Assembly (NCBI GenBank): GCA_028065725.1
Contig: JAPTVL010000132.1
Location: 1-6,347, forward strand
DNA: 6,347 bases
Reading direction: 5' to 3'
DNA from: Betaproteobacteria bacterium
Lineage (GTDB): Bacteria > Pseudomonadota > Gammaproteobacteria > Burkholderiales > Rhodocyclaceae
Shown here: in pieces, positions 1-6,347 of the stretch
Layout: the number at the start of each line of letters is the position of its first letter
How positions within the stretch are numbered: the first letter of the stretch is position 1
Position numbers and translations under genes: made by a program
Notes under the pieces: generated by a model
Seen by the model: the letters and a program-made list of their open reading frames with translations, nothing else
Database searches by the model: none
What the model was told of the DNA's origin: nothing

Positions 1-1416
1 GAGCCGCAATTGCGTCGACTCGGCCAGCCGCGCGGCGTGCTGACGCAGTGCGTCGAGCGTGGCCAGCACCCTGACCGGATCGTCGTAGCCGGCGTTTTCC
101 AGCAGCGCGTGGCTGGTGGCATCGTCCGCTGTGCCGCAGCACACGGCGGTGAGCGGGTGGCTGTTCTGGTCGGTTTGCGGCGCGGCGAACATCTGCTCGA
201 AATGGCGCGTGACCTTGTGTCGGTGTCGATCGAGTGCAGCAAGCAGCGCGTCATGGCCGGGAAAATGCATGGCCTCGGCGAGCATCGCGCGCGATTCGGC
301 ATCGTCGGGCAAGCGCTGGGTCTGCGCATCGTCGAGATACTGGATGCGGTGTTCCAGGCGCCGCAAAAAGTCGTAAGCAGCGGCCAGTTCCTGCTGCGCG
401 TCCGAGGTCATCAGGCCGCTCTTCACCAGTTCGCCCAGCACCGTCAGCGTCGGACGCTGCTGCAGCGAGGTGACCTGGCCCCCGCGGATGAGCTGGAATA
501 CCTGCGCGGTGAATTCGATTTCGCGGATGCCGCCCGGCCCCAGCTTGACGTTGTGCGCCATCTCGCGGCGCGCCACCTCGCGGCGGATTTGGACGTGCAG
601 GTCGCGGATCGCGGCGAAGGCGCCGAAGTCGAGGTATTTGCGGAACACGAAGGGCCGCACGATTGCCATCAGTTCGTCGTGGAAGCTGCCGGTGAGCGGG
701 CGCGCCTTGATCCAGGCGTAGCGCTCCCACGGCCGCCCCTGTGCCACCAGGTAGTCCTCCAGCATGGCGAAGCCCATCGCGAACGGGCCGGAGTCGCCCC
801 AGGGCCGCAGCCGCAGGTCGACGCGGAAGACGTAGCCGTCGGCAGTGGCTTCCCCCAGCGCGGCGGTCAGCTTGCGGCCCAGCCGGATGAAGAATTCATG
901 GTTGCTGAGGGTGCGGATGGGGGTTGCGGGATCGTCCGTCGAAGTGTCGCCTTCATCCGGGTAGAGATAGATGAGGTCGATGTCGGAAGAGACGTTGAGT
1001 TCGCCGCCGCCGAGCTTGCCCATGGCCACGACCACCATCTGCTGCGGCTGGCCGTTTTCGTCGCGCGGTTCGCCGTGGCGGGCGGCGAGCGCGGCGTGGT
1101 GGAAGTCGAGCGCAGCGCTGATGCACACCTCGGCCAGGCTGCTCCAGGTGGCGATCACCTCGGACAGGTCGGCGTCGCCGGCGAGGTCGCGTGCGGTGGT
1201 GACCAGCCACACGCGCTGGCGCAGTTGCCGCAAACGCTGGTGCAGCGCCGCCTCGCCGCTGCATGGCGGCTCGGCCAGAAAATCCTGCATCGCCGCGCGT
1301 CCGAAGGGCTGGCCGAGTTGCCTGGCCAGGATTTCGGCCAGTTGCGGCTGCGCGGCCAGCAGGCGGCTGCCGTAGCGGGAACAGCGGGCAACGCGATCGA
1401 ATGCTGGAATGCTCAT
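1..1416 (-). CDS. glnE: Bifunctional glutamine synthetase adenylyltransferase / deadenylase, N-terminal half (partial)
   Basis: GlnE attaches AMP to, and removes it from, glutamine synthetase in response to PII state, setting ammonia assimilation in the cytoplasm. The frame is open for 472 residues from the ATG at 1414-1416 to the left edge, so the 3' half is outside; family members are about 900-950 residues. The visible part is therefore mainly the deadenylylating (adenylyl-removase) domain. It has the nucleotidyltransferase signature GKLGGGELN (residues 133-141) followed by the metal-binding pair D145-x-D147 in [10 protein letters not shown]. Further on are DLRLRPWG (200-207) and [11 protein letters not shown] (292-302), both typical of GlnE. 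The start is the only good ATG near the N-terminus, but it has a weak ribosome binding site (CCAAGCC just upstream). The gene diverges from acs across 68 bases. No truncation, frameshift or missing catalytic residue is seen in the visible part. Identification is secure from motif order; the exact start is less so. Confidence 0.95.
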   Translation of the reverse strand, partial: MSIPAFDRVARCSRYGSRLLAAQPQLAEILARQLGQPFGRAAMQDFLAEPPCSGEAALHQRLRQLRQRVWLVTTARDLAGDADLSEVIATWSSLAEVCISAALDFHHAALAARHGEPRDENGQPQQMVVVAMGKLGGGELNVSSDIDLIYLYPDEGDTSTDDPATPIRTLSNHEFFIRLGRKLTAALGEATADGYVFRVDLRLRPWGDSGPFAMGFAMLEDYLVAQGRPWERYAWIKARPLTGSFHDELMAIVRPFVFRKYLDFGAFAAIRDLHVQIRREVARREMAHNVKLGPGGIREIEFTAQVFQLIRGGQVTSLQQRPTLTVLGELVKSGLMTSDAQQELAAAYDFLRRLEHRIQYLDDAQTQRLPDDAESRAMLAEAMHFPGHDALLAALDRHRHKVTRHFEQMFAAPQTDQNSHPLTAVCCGTADDATSHALLENAGYDDPVRVLATLDALRQHAARLAESTQLRL

Positions 1417-1419
1417 GGC

Positions 1420-1446
1420 TTGGAATAGGGTGGTTTGAATTAGAAT
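1420..1446 (+). promoter_or_regulatory. Candidate sigma-70 promoter for acs
   Basis: In the divergent glnE-acs spacer the hexamer TAGAAT (1441-1446) matches the -10 consensus at five of six positions. TTGGAA (1420-1425) is a four-of-six match to the -35 box, but the spacer is only 15 bases. Transcription would start near 1453 and leave a leader of about 30 bases. The -10 is good and the -35 and spacing are poor, so an activator-assisted promoter is possible; this is inference. Confidence 0.35.
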
Positions 1447-1473
1447 TGGGCGCTTGTCAAACACTCTATCAGC

Positions 1474-1479
1474 GGAGAG
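1474..1479 (+). promoter_or_regulatory. Ribosome binding site of acs
   Basis: GGAGAG lies 5 bases before the ATG at 1485. It decides the start of acs: the frame is open further upstream to 1263, but that extension overlaps the glnE coding sequence and lacks a comparable site, and the protein starting at 1485 has the usual Acs length. Confidence 0.75.
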
Positions 1480-1484
1480 CCGGT

Positions 1485-3452
<1,968 letters not shown>

Positions 3453-3550
3453 ACAGCGCGTTTTTCGGGGGTGGGCCGCCGGGCCCTGTCTCTTGAATCC
3501 AGTCCTATTCGCCTCAATCTACGGGGTGAATTCATTTACTCATCACCCAC

Positions 3551-3557
3551 GAAAGGG
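3551..3557 (+). promoter_or_regulatory. Ribosome binding site of the eRF1-domain-like gene
   Basis: GAAAGGG lies 5 bases before the ATG at 3563 and supports that start. No convincing promoter was found in 3453-3550: TTGAAT (3493-3498) has no acceptable -10 at 16-18 bases, so the gene may be read from acs or from a promoter I cannot recognise. Confidence 0.6.
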
Positions 3558-3562
3558 AAAAC

Positions 3563-3952
3563 ATGTCGCATTACCATGCTGTCGTCTGGCTCGATCACAA
3601 CGAAGCCCACGTCATGCACATCAGCCCGGCTGATGTTGAAAAATCCATCGTCCAGCCGGCCAACCCGCCGCGTCATCTTCAGCGCAAGCGGGGTTCCGTC
3701 AGCGGCAGCCGCCAGCCCGAAGACCAGCATTACTACCACGAGGTGGTGGAAGCCCTCGCCGGTGCGTCGGAAATCCTGATCGTCGGGCCCGGCCAGGCCA
3801 AGCTCGAGCTGATCAAGCACATTCATTCCCACGACAATGAGGTTTCCAAAAAAGTGATCGGCGTGGAAACCGTGGACCATCCGAGCGACGGCCAGCTCGT
3901 CTCGTTTGCCCGCAAATATTTCGTGGCCAAGGACAGAATGCTGTCGCAGTAA
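3563..3952 (+). CDS. Small eRF1 domain 3 / Pelota-like protein ('translational machinery protein')
   Basis: This complete 129-residue cytoplasmic protein has no signal peptide or membrane segment. Its N-terminal part (MSHYHAVVWLDHNEAHVMHI) is a likely beta-hairpin opening. The middle (about 35-60) is basic and then histidine/tyrosine-rich. The C-terminal half carries ILIVGPGQAKLELIKHI (71-87) and VETVDHPSDGQLVSFAR (101-117). The GPG-x-x-K element followed by a conserved acidic DHP segment resembles the third, L7Ae/L30e-like domain of archaeal/eukaryotic release factor 1 and Pelota/Dom34. Similar short bacterial proteins are commonly annotated 'translational machinery protein', but their biochemical role is unsettled. 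The protein lacks the stop-codon recognition domain and shows no GGQ motif, so it should not act as a peptide release factor. A role in ribosome binding or stress response is possible but is only inference. It is followed by a strong terminator, so it ends a transcription unit. I am fairly sure of the family from recalled motif patterns, without an alignment. Confidence 0.8.
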   Translation: MSHYHAVVWLDHNEAHVMHISPADVEKSIVQPANPPRHLQRKRGSVSGSRQPEDQHYYHEVVEALAGASEILIVGPGQAKLELIKHIHSHDNEVSKKVIGVETVDHPSDGQLVSFARKYFVAKDRMLSQ

Positions 3953-3980
3953 CCGAACTGCCGCAGCGGTCGAAACAATG

Positions 3981-4003
3981 AGCCCCCGTACAGGGGGCTT
4001 TTT
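3981..4003 (+). terminator. Intrinsic terminator after the eRF1-domain-like gene
   Basis: A perfect 7-bp stem, AGCCCCC (3981-3987) with GGGGGCT (3993-3999), has a 5-base loop and runs into five T residues (3999-4003). It lies 28 bases past the stop codon at 3950-3952. The short GC-rich stem and T run are classic for Rho-independent termination. Confidence 0.88.
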
Positions 4004-4037
4004 GTTGTGTTGATTCAAGTCATTGAAAAACAAAAAG
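3998..4037. repeat. Nested inverted repeat, AT-rich
   Basis: CTTTTTGTT (3998-4006) is the exact reverse complement of AACAAAAAG (4029-4037). Inside lies a second pair, TTCAA (4014-4018) with TTGAA (4023-4027), around a 4-base loop. The left outer arm overlaps the T run of the preceding terminator. Pairing is seen directly; function is unknown, and chance is a real possibility in such A/T-rich arms. Confidence 0.5.
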
Positions 4038-4051
4038 ATTGTTTTTATGTG
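4023..4051 (+). promoter_or_regulatory. Weak sigma-70-like promoter candidate
   Basis: TTGAAA (4023-4028) and TATGTG (4046-4051) are separated by 17 bases. The -35 matches four of six and the -10 three of six. It would serve the small gene starting at 4162. The interval is markedly AT-rich compared with the surrounding sequence, which favours a promoter, but the boxes are weak. Confidence 0.3.
4026..4046. repeat. Perfect 8-bp inverted repeat in a candidate promoter spacer
   Basis: AAAAACAA (4026-4033) and TTGTTTTT (4039-4046) are exact reverse complements around the 5-base loop AAAGA. The left arm shares bases with the arm at 4029-4037 of the preceding repeat, so the two hairpins exclude each other in RNA. 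As DNA it lies between a possible -35 (TTGAAA, 4023-4028) and -10 (TATGTG, 4046-4051), an operator-like position. Confidence 0.45.
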
Positions 4052-4066
4052 AAAAGCGGGGCGGGG

Positions 4067-4094
4067 CTAAAGTCCATCTAAAATTCGTCGTTAC
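4067..4094 (+). promoter_or_regulatory. Sigma-28 (FliA)-like promoter candidate
   Basis: CTAAAGTCC (4067-4075) resembles the flagellar sigma factor -35 element (TAAAGTTT, six of eight). After 11 bases GTCGTTAC (4087-4094) resembles GCCGATAA (five of eight). A second, overlapping pair, TAAAATTC (4079-4086) and GTTGATAA (4096-4103), matches six of eight at each box but with 9-base spacing. Either would start transcription about 50-60 bases before the small secreted-protein gene. If real, that gene would be co-expressed with late motility genes. Confidence 0.4.
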
Positions 4095-4151
4095 TGTTGA
4101 TAAGCTGTACAAGGGCAACCCGGTGCCCGGACTCAGGCAACTGTTTGAATC

Positions 4152-4158
4152 AGGAGGT
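4152..4158 (+). promoter_or_regulatory. Strong Shine-Dalgarno of the small exported-protein gene
   Basis: AGGAGGT is a near-perfect anti-16S match placed just before the ATG at 4162. It is the strongest ribosome binding site in the window and is the main reason to believe that a gene starts here. A short inverted repeat in the leader, GGGCA (4113-4117) with TGCCC (4124-4128), lies 24 bases upstream. Confidence 0.75.
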
Positions 4159-4161
4159 CCT

Positions 4162-4485
4162 ATGTCCCATCATTGCCCGTTTCCCGTCCGCTCAACCGAC
4201 AGCCGCAGCTCTTACCGTACCGGCAGCGCGCCCGGATTTACCCTGTGCCTGGCCTTGGTGGCAGCCTTGTCAGGCTACGCGGGATACAGCCAGGCCGCGC
4301 AGTCCGCGCATGCCCAGGCAAGCAACCCTACGGCGCTCGCTGGCCCGGTGGCTACCCTCGACAATCCCCCGAGGCCTACAACGGCGGATCCCCGCCTGTG
4401 GCGGCGCCCAAGCCCAGCGGACGCACTTTTGATCGTCCAAAGACGCCCAGGCCGTCACTGCGCGTATTGCCTGCACCCCGGGTAA
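4162..4485 (+). CDS. Small predicted exported protein, unrecognised; C-terminal frame probably disturbed
   Basis: I do not recognise this 107-residue product. Its start is well supported by AGGAGGT and a promoter-like region. The N-terminus looks like a Sec signal peptide with a long n-region: arginines at 10, 15 and 19, a hydrophobic stretch at about 26-42 (FTLCLALVAALSGYAGY), then alanine-rich sites suited to signal peptidase I, after SQA (43-45) or AQA (51-53). Past residue 68 the frame uses AGG, AGA and GGG codons and becomes arginine/proline-rich, ending in HCAYCLHPG. Other frames look more protein-like there: GAG at 4371 onward reads EAYNGGSPPVAAPKPSGRTFD, and 4439-4518 reads KDAQAVTARIACTPGNATRT and on to a TAA at 4516-4518, just before the terminator. 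The gene may therefore carry two one-base losses (a C run at 4366-4370 and a site near 4433-4440), giving a decayed gene or reflecting sequence errors. A genuine 107-residue protein cannot be excluded. Confidence 0.45.
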   Translation: MSHHCPFPVRSTDSRSSYRTGSAPGFTLCLALVAALSGYAGYSQAAQSAHAQASNPTALAGPVATLDNPPRPTTADPRLWRRPSPADALLIVQRRPGRHCAYCLHPG

Positions 4486-4545
4486 TGCGACCCGCACGAC
4501 GGTATTGTCTGGCTGGTAAGCAAACAATCTTTGCTCTGCTGACTG

Positions 4546-4568
4546 AGCCCCGCAATGCGGGGCTTTTT
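4546..4568 (+). terminator. Intrinsic terminator after the small exported-protein gene
   Basis: A perfect 8-bp stem, AGCCCCGC (4546-4553) with GCGGGGCT (4557-4564), has a 3-base AAT loop and five T residues (4564-4568). It starts 27 bases after the TAA at 4516-4518 and 60 bases after the TAA at 4483-4485. It isolates the small gene from the convergent GGDEF-EAL gene. Confidence 0.9.
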
Positions 4569-4704
4569 CATGGCATCACGTTGTGTCTGGCAGATGGCTT
4601 TTCAGCCTTGGTCATCCCAAGGGGCGACCCGAGCATGAAACATACAATGCCCTGCGTCGCTACAGCTGCGCATGCCAATGGTGGCGGGTTCTTCGGGGCT
4701 GGAA

Positions 4705-4782
4705 CGCGCGCGGGTGATACTGAAAATCACATGAGCTTACGCGCGAGCAAGTCAAGCGGCTTGGCGTTCGCTGCTCAAGCCG
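4705..4782. repeat. Cluster of short inverted repeats beyond the GGDEF-EAL stop codon
   Basis: Three palindromic elements are packed here. CGCGC (4705-4709) can pair with GCGCG (4741-4745) around GTGAT (4714-4718) / ATCAC (4726-4730). CAAGC-G-GCTTG (4753-4763) is a perfect 11-base palindrome. CGGCTTG (4757-4763) pairs with CAAGCCG (4776-4782) across the stop codon at 4775-4777. There is no T run for either strand, so this is not a standard intrinsic terminator; it could be 3' untranslated structure of the minus-strand gene. No coding gene is supported in 4569-4774. Confidence 0.4.
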
Positions 4783-6347
4783 GACTCAAATCCCCGGCCT
4801 TTCGCAACAGCGGGAAAATTTCCTTCGCCGGCAGCGGCTTGCTGAAAAAATAGCCTTGCATGGCATCGCAGCCCCGTTCAAGCAGGAAGTCGAACTGTTC
4901 CTGCGTTTCCACCCCTTCAGCCACGACCTTGAGGCGCAGGCTGTGAGCCATGGCAATGATGGCGGTCACGATCGCCGCGTCGTCCGGGTCGGTCGTAATA
5001 TCTCCCACGAAGGATTTGTCGATTTTGATGGTGTCGATGGGCAAGCGCTTGAGATAACTCAACGAGGAATAGCCGGTTCCAAAATCGTCGATGAAGATGC
5101 GTATGCCCTTTGCGCTCAACGCCTGCAGGGTCATGGCTGCCGTCGAGAGGTTCTGCATCAGGATGCTTTCGGTAATCTCCAGTTCCAGGCAGGATGGATC
5201 CACCCCCGTTTCCTCCAGCACCCGCTCGATGGTTTCAACCAGGTCGTGAATACCGGTTGCTTCACCGCTAGCCGAACGGTGCCTGAACTGACGCGCCGAC
5301 AGGTTCACCGCCACTGGCAGCGGGGGCACGCCTTCCCCTTGCCAGGCCCTGATCTGCAGGCACACTGTCCGCAGCACCCATTCGCCGATCGGGATAATCA
5401 GGCCGGTTTCCTCCGCCAGGGGAATAAACTGGTCGGGCGGGATCATGCCCCTGACCGGATGCGCCCAGCGCAGCAATGCCTCCAGTCCGATCACGGCACC
5501 GCTCGCGAGATCCACCTTGGGCTGGTAGTAAAGCCGCAACTCGTCGCGTTCCAGGGCGCGGCGCAAGCTGTTCTCCAGGGTGAGCCGCTCCGACGGCAGG
5601 TTTTCCAGATCGGGCTGGTAGAACTGATACCCTTGGCCTTGCTCCTTGGCCTGGTACATGGCGTTGTCGGCGCACCGGATGAGGTTGTCCGCATCGATGG
5701 CGTCCGAAGGGTAGAAGGCGATGCCGATGCTGGCGGCGACGAAGATTTCATGCGCTTCCAGTTGAAAGGCGTGAGCGAAGGCATCCATGATTTTCCGGGC
5801 GATGAGCGCGGCATCCTGTTTTTCGGAAAGCCCTTGCAGCAGCACCACGAATTCGTCGCCCCCCAGTCTGGCCAGTACGTCGCCCTTGCGGAAGCAGCCG
5901 GCGAGCCGCTCGGCAACCATCAGCAGCAGTTTGTCGCCCAGCGCATGGCCAAAGGTGTCATTGATCAGCTTGAACCGGTCCAGGTCGAGAAACAGTACCG
6001 CCAACTGCGCCCCGTTCAGCGCCGCCTCGTCCAGGCTGATGCCAAGGCGCTCCCGGAAGAAGGTTCGGTTGGGCAGATTGGTCAGCGGATCGTGATTGGC
6101 CAAGTGCACCAACTGACTCTCGAACTGCTTGCGCTCGGTCAGGTCGCGCAGCACGTAGGTGATGAAACGTCCCGTGGACCCTTCGAACACGCTGCTGGAT
6201 CCCTCCACCATGAAAACCGTGCCGTCCTGGCGCAGCCCCTGGGTTTCCCACACACTGGTATGCTGCAACCCTTCATCCAGTTGGCAGGACAGCGGTTCCG
6301 GCAGCACCGTCCCGATCGGTCGCTCCAGCGCCTGGTTGCGGCGATAG
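4775..6347 (-). CDS. PAS-GGDEF-EAL cyclic-di-GMP synthase/phosphodiesterase (5' end outside window)
   Basis: This is the C-terminal 523 residues of a signalling enzyme that can make (GGDEF) and break down (EAL) cyclic-di-GMP, the messenger controlling motility and biofilm formation. In protein order there is the end of a PAS sensor domain (about 6347-6130), with GLRQDGTVFMVEG and the closing VLRDLTERKQFE. A GGDEF domain follows (about 6110-5610), with NHDPLTNLPNR, LDLDRFKLINDTFGHALGD and intact GGDEF (5849-5863). RKGD (5879-5890) sits exactly five residues before GGDEF, the spacing of the RxxD product-inhibition site. The EAL domain (about 5560-4800) has EALLR (EAL at 5474-5482), NLSARQF, ELEITES, DDFGTGYSSL (DDF at 5081-5089), KIDKSFV, AEGVETQEQ and QGYFFSKPLP, the usual metal and substrate residues. 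Both halves look catalytically competent. A GTG at 6307 is in frame, but the PAS reading continues through it (YRRNQALERPIGT) to the edge, so it is not the real start; more sensor domains probably lie upstream. Which activity dominates cannot be told from sequence. Confidence 0.96.
   Translation of the reverse strand, partial: YRRNQALERPIGTVLPEPLSCQLDEGLQHTSVWETQGLRQDGTVFMVEGSSSVFEGSTGRFITYVLRDLTERKQFESQLVHLANHDPLTNLPNRTFFRERLGISLDEAALNGAQLAVLFLDLDRFKLINDTFGHALGDKLLLMVAERLAGCFRKGDVLARLGGDEFVVLLQGLSEKQDAALIARKIMDAFAHAFQLEAHEIFVAASIGIAFYPSDAIDADNLIRCADNAMYQAKEQGQGYQFYQPDLENLPSERLTLENSLRRALERDELRLYYQPKVDLASGAVIGLEALLRWAHPVRGMIPPDQFIPLAEETGLIIPIGEWVLRTVCLQIRAWQGEGVPPLPVAVNLSARQFRHRSASGEATGIHDLVETIERVLEETGVDPSCLELEITESILMQNLSTAAMTLQALSAKGIRIFIDDFGTGYSSLSYLKRLPIDTIKIDKSFVGDITTDPDDAAIVTAIIAMAHSLRLKVVAEGVETQEQFDFLLERGCDAMQGYFFSKPLPAKEIFPLLRKAGDLSPA

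Noticed and set aside
10..1428. Open frame of 472 codons on the plus strand
   Set aside because: It is the codon-aligned antisense of glnE, whose motifs are unmistakable; the translation has no recognisable domain and reflects high GC content.
1432..1460. Minus-strand promoter for glnE using the perfect TTGACA (complement of 1455-1460)
   Set aside because: No acceptable -10 hexamer occurs at 16-18 bases; the -35 match alone is not enough to call it.
3473..3486. GGGCC/GGCCC hairpin after acs as a terminator
   Set aside because: The stem is only 5 bp and no T run follows, so acs termination here is not supported.
4270..4527. 85-codon open frame on the minus strand
   Set aside because: It lies opposite the small exported-protein gene, reads backward through that gene's signal-peptide coding region, and has no clear ribosome binding site.
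4635..4853. Open frame following ATG at 4635 (MKHTMPCVATAAHANGG...)
   Set aside because: Its second part is antisense to the end of the GGDEF-EAL gene, its ribosome binding site is poorly spaced, and the protein resembles nothing I know.
6305..6307. GTG as the start of the GGDEF-EAL gene
   Set aside because: The frame continues upstream to the window edge with PAS-like sequence, so the GTG is internal.

Overview
The window looks like ordinary chromosome from a GC-rich proteobacterium, most likely a betaproteobacterium. This rests on the character of the GlnE and Acs proteins, strong G/C preference at third codon positions, and a short protein of the type often labelled 'translational machinery protein' in that class. 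No tRNA, rRNA, transposase, CRISPR array or phage gene was seen.

Layout from left to right. (1) Positions 1-1416, minus strand: the N-terminal half of glnE, the bifunctional adenylyl-transferase/removase that controls glutamine synthetase; it runs off the left edge. (2) A 68-base divergent spacer. (3) Positions 1485-3452, plus strand: a complete acetyl-CoA synthetase gene (acsA/acs) with every signature motif, including the regulatory acetylation lysine. (4) Positions 3563-3952, plus strand: a 129-residue protein resembling the third domain of archaeal/eukaryotic release factor 1 and Pelota, closed by a strong intrinsic terminator. (5) Positions 4004-4568: an AT-rich inverted-repeat region, possible sigma-28-like and sigma-70-like promoters, a strong ribosome binding site and a small predicted exported protein. 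Downstream of its signal peptide this reading frame looks disturbed. A second strong terminator follows. (6) About 200 bases with no convincing gene. (7) Positions 4775-6347, minus strand: the 3' part of a PAS-GGDEF-EAL cyclic-di-GMP enzyme that runs off the right edge.

glnE and acs are divergent and link nitrogen status control to acetate activation only by position. The plus-strand genes and the PAS-GGDEF-EAL gene converge on the 4569-4774 spacer. The least explained part is 3998-4568: mutually exclusive inverted repeats, a flagellar-type promoter candidate, and a small secreted-protein gene whose best C-terminal coding signal lies in other frames. I did not find clear evidence of a wholly new multi-gene system.
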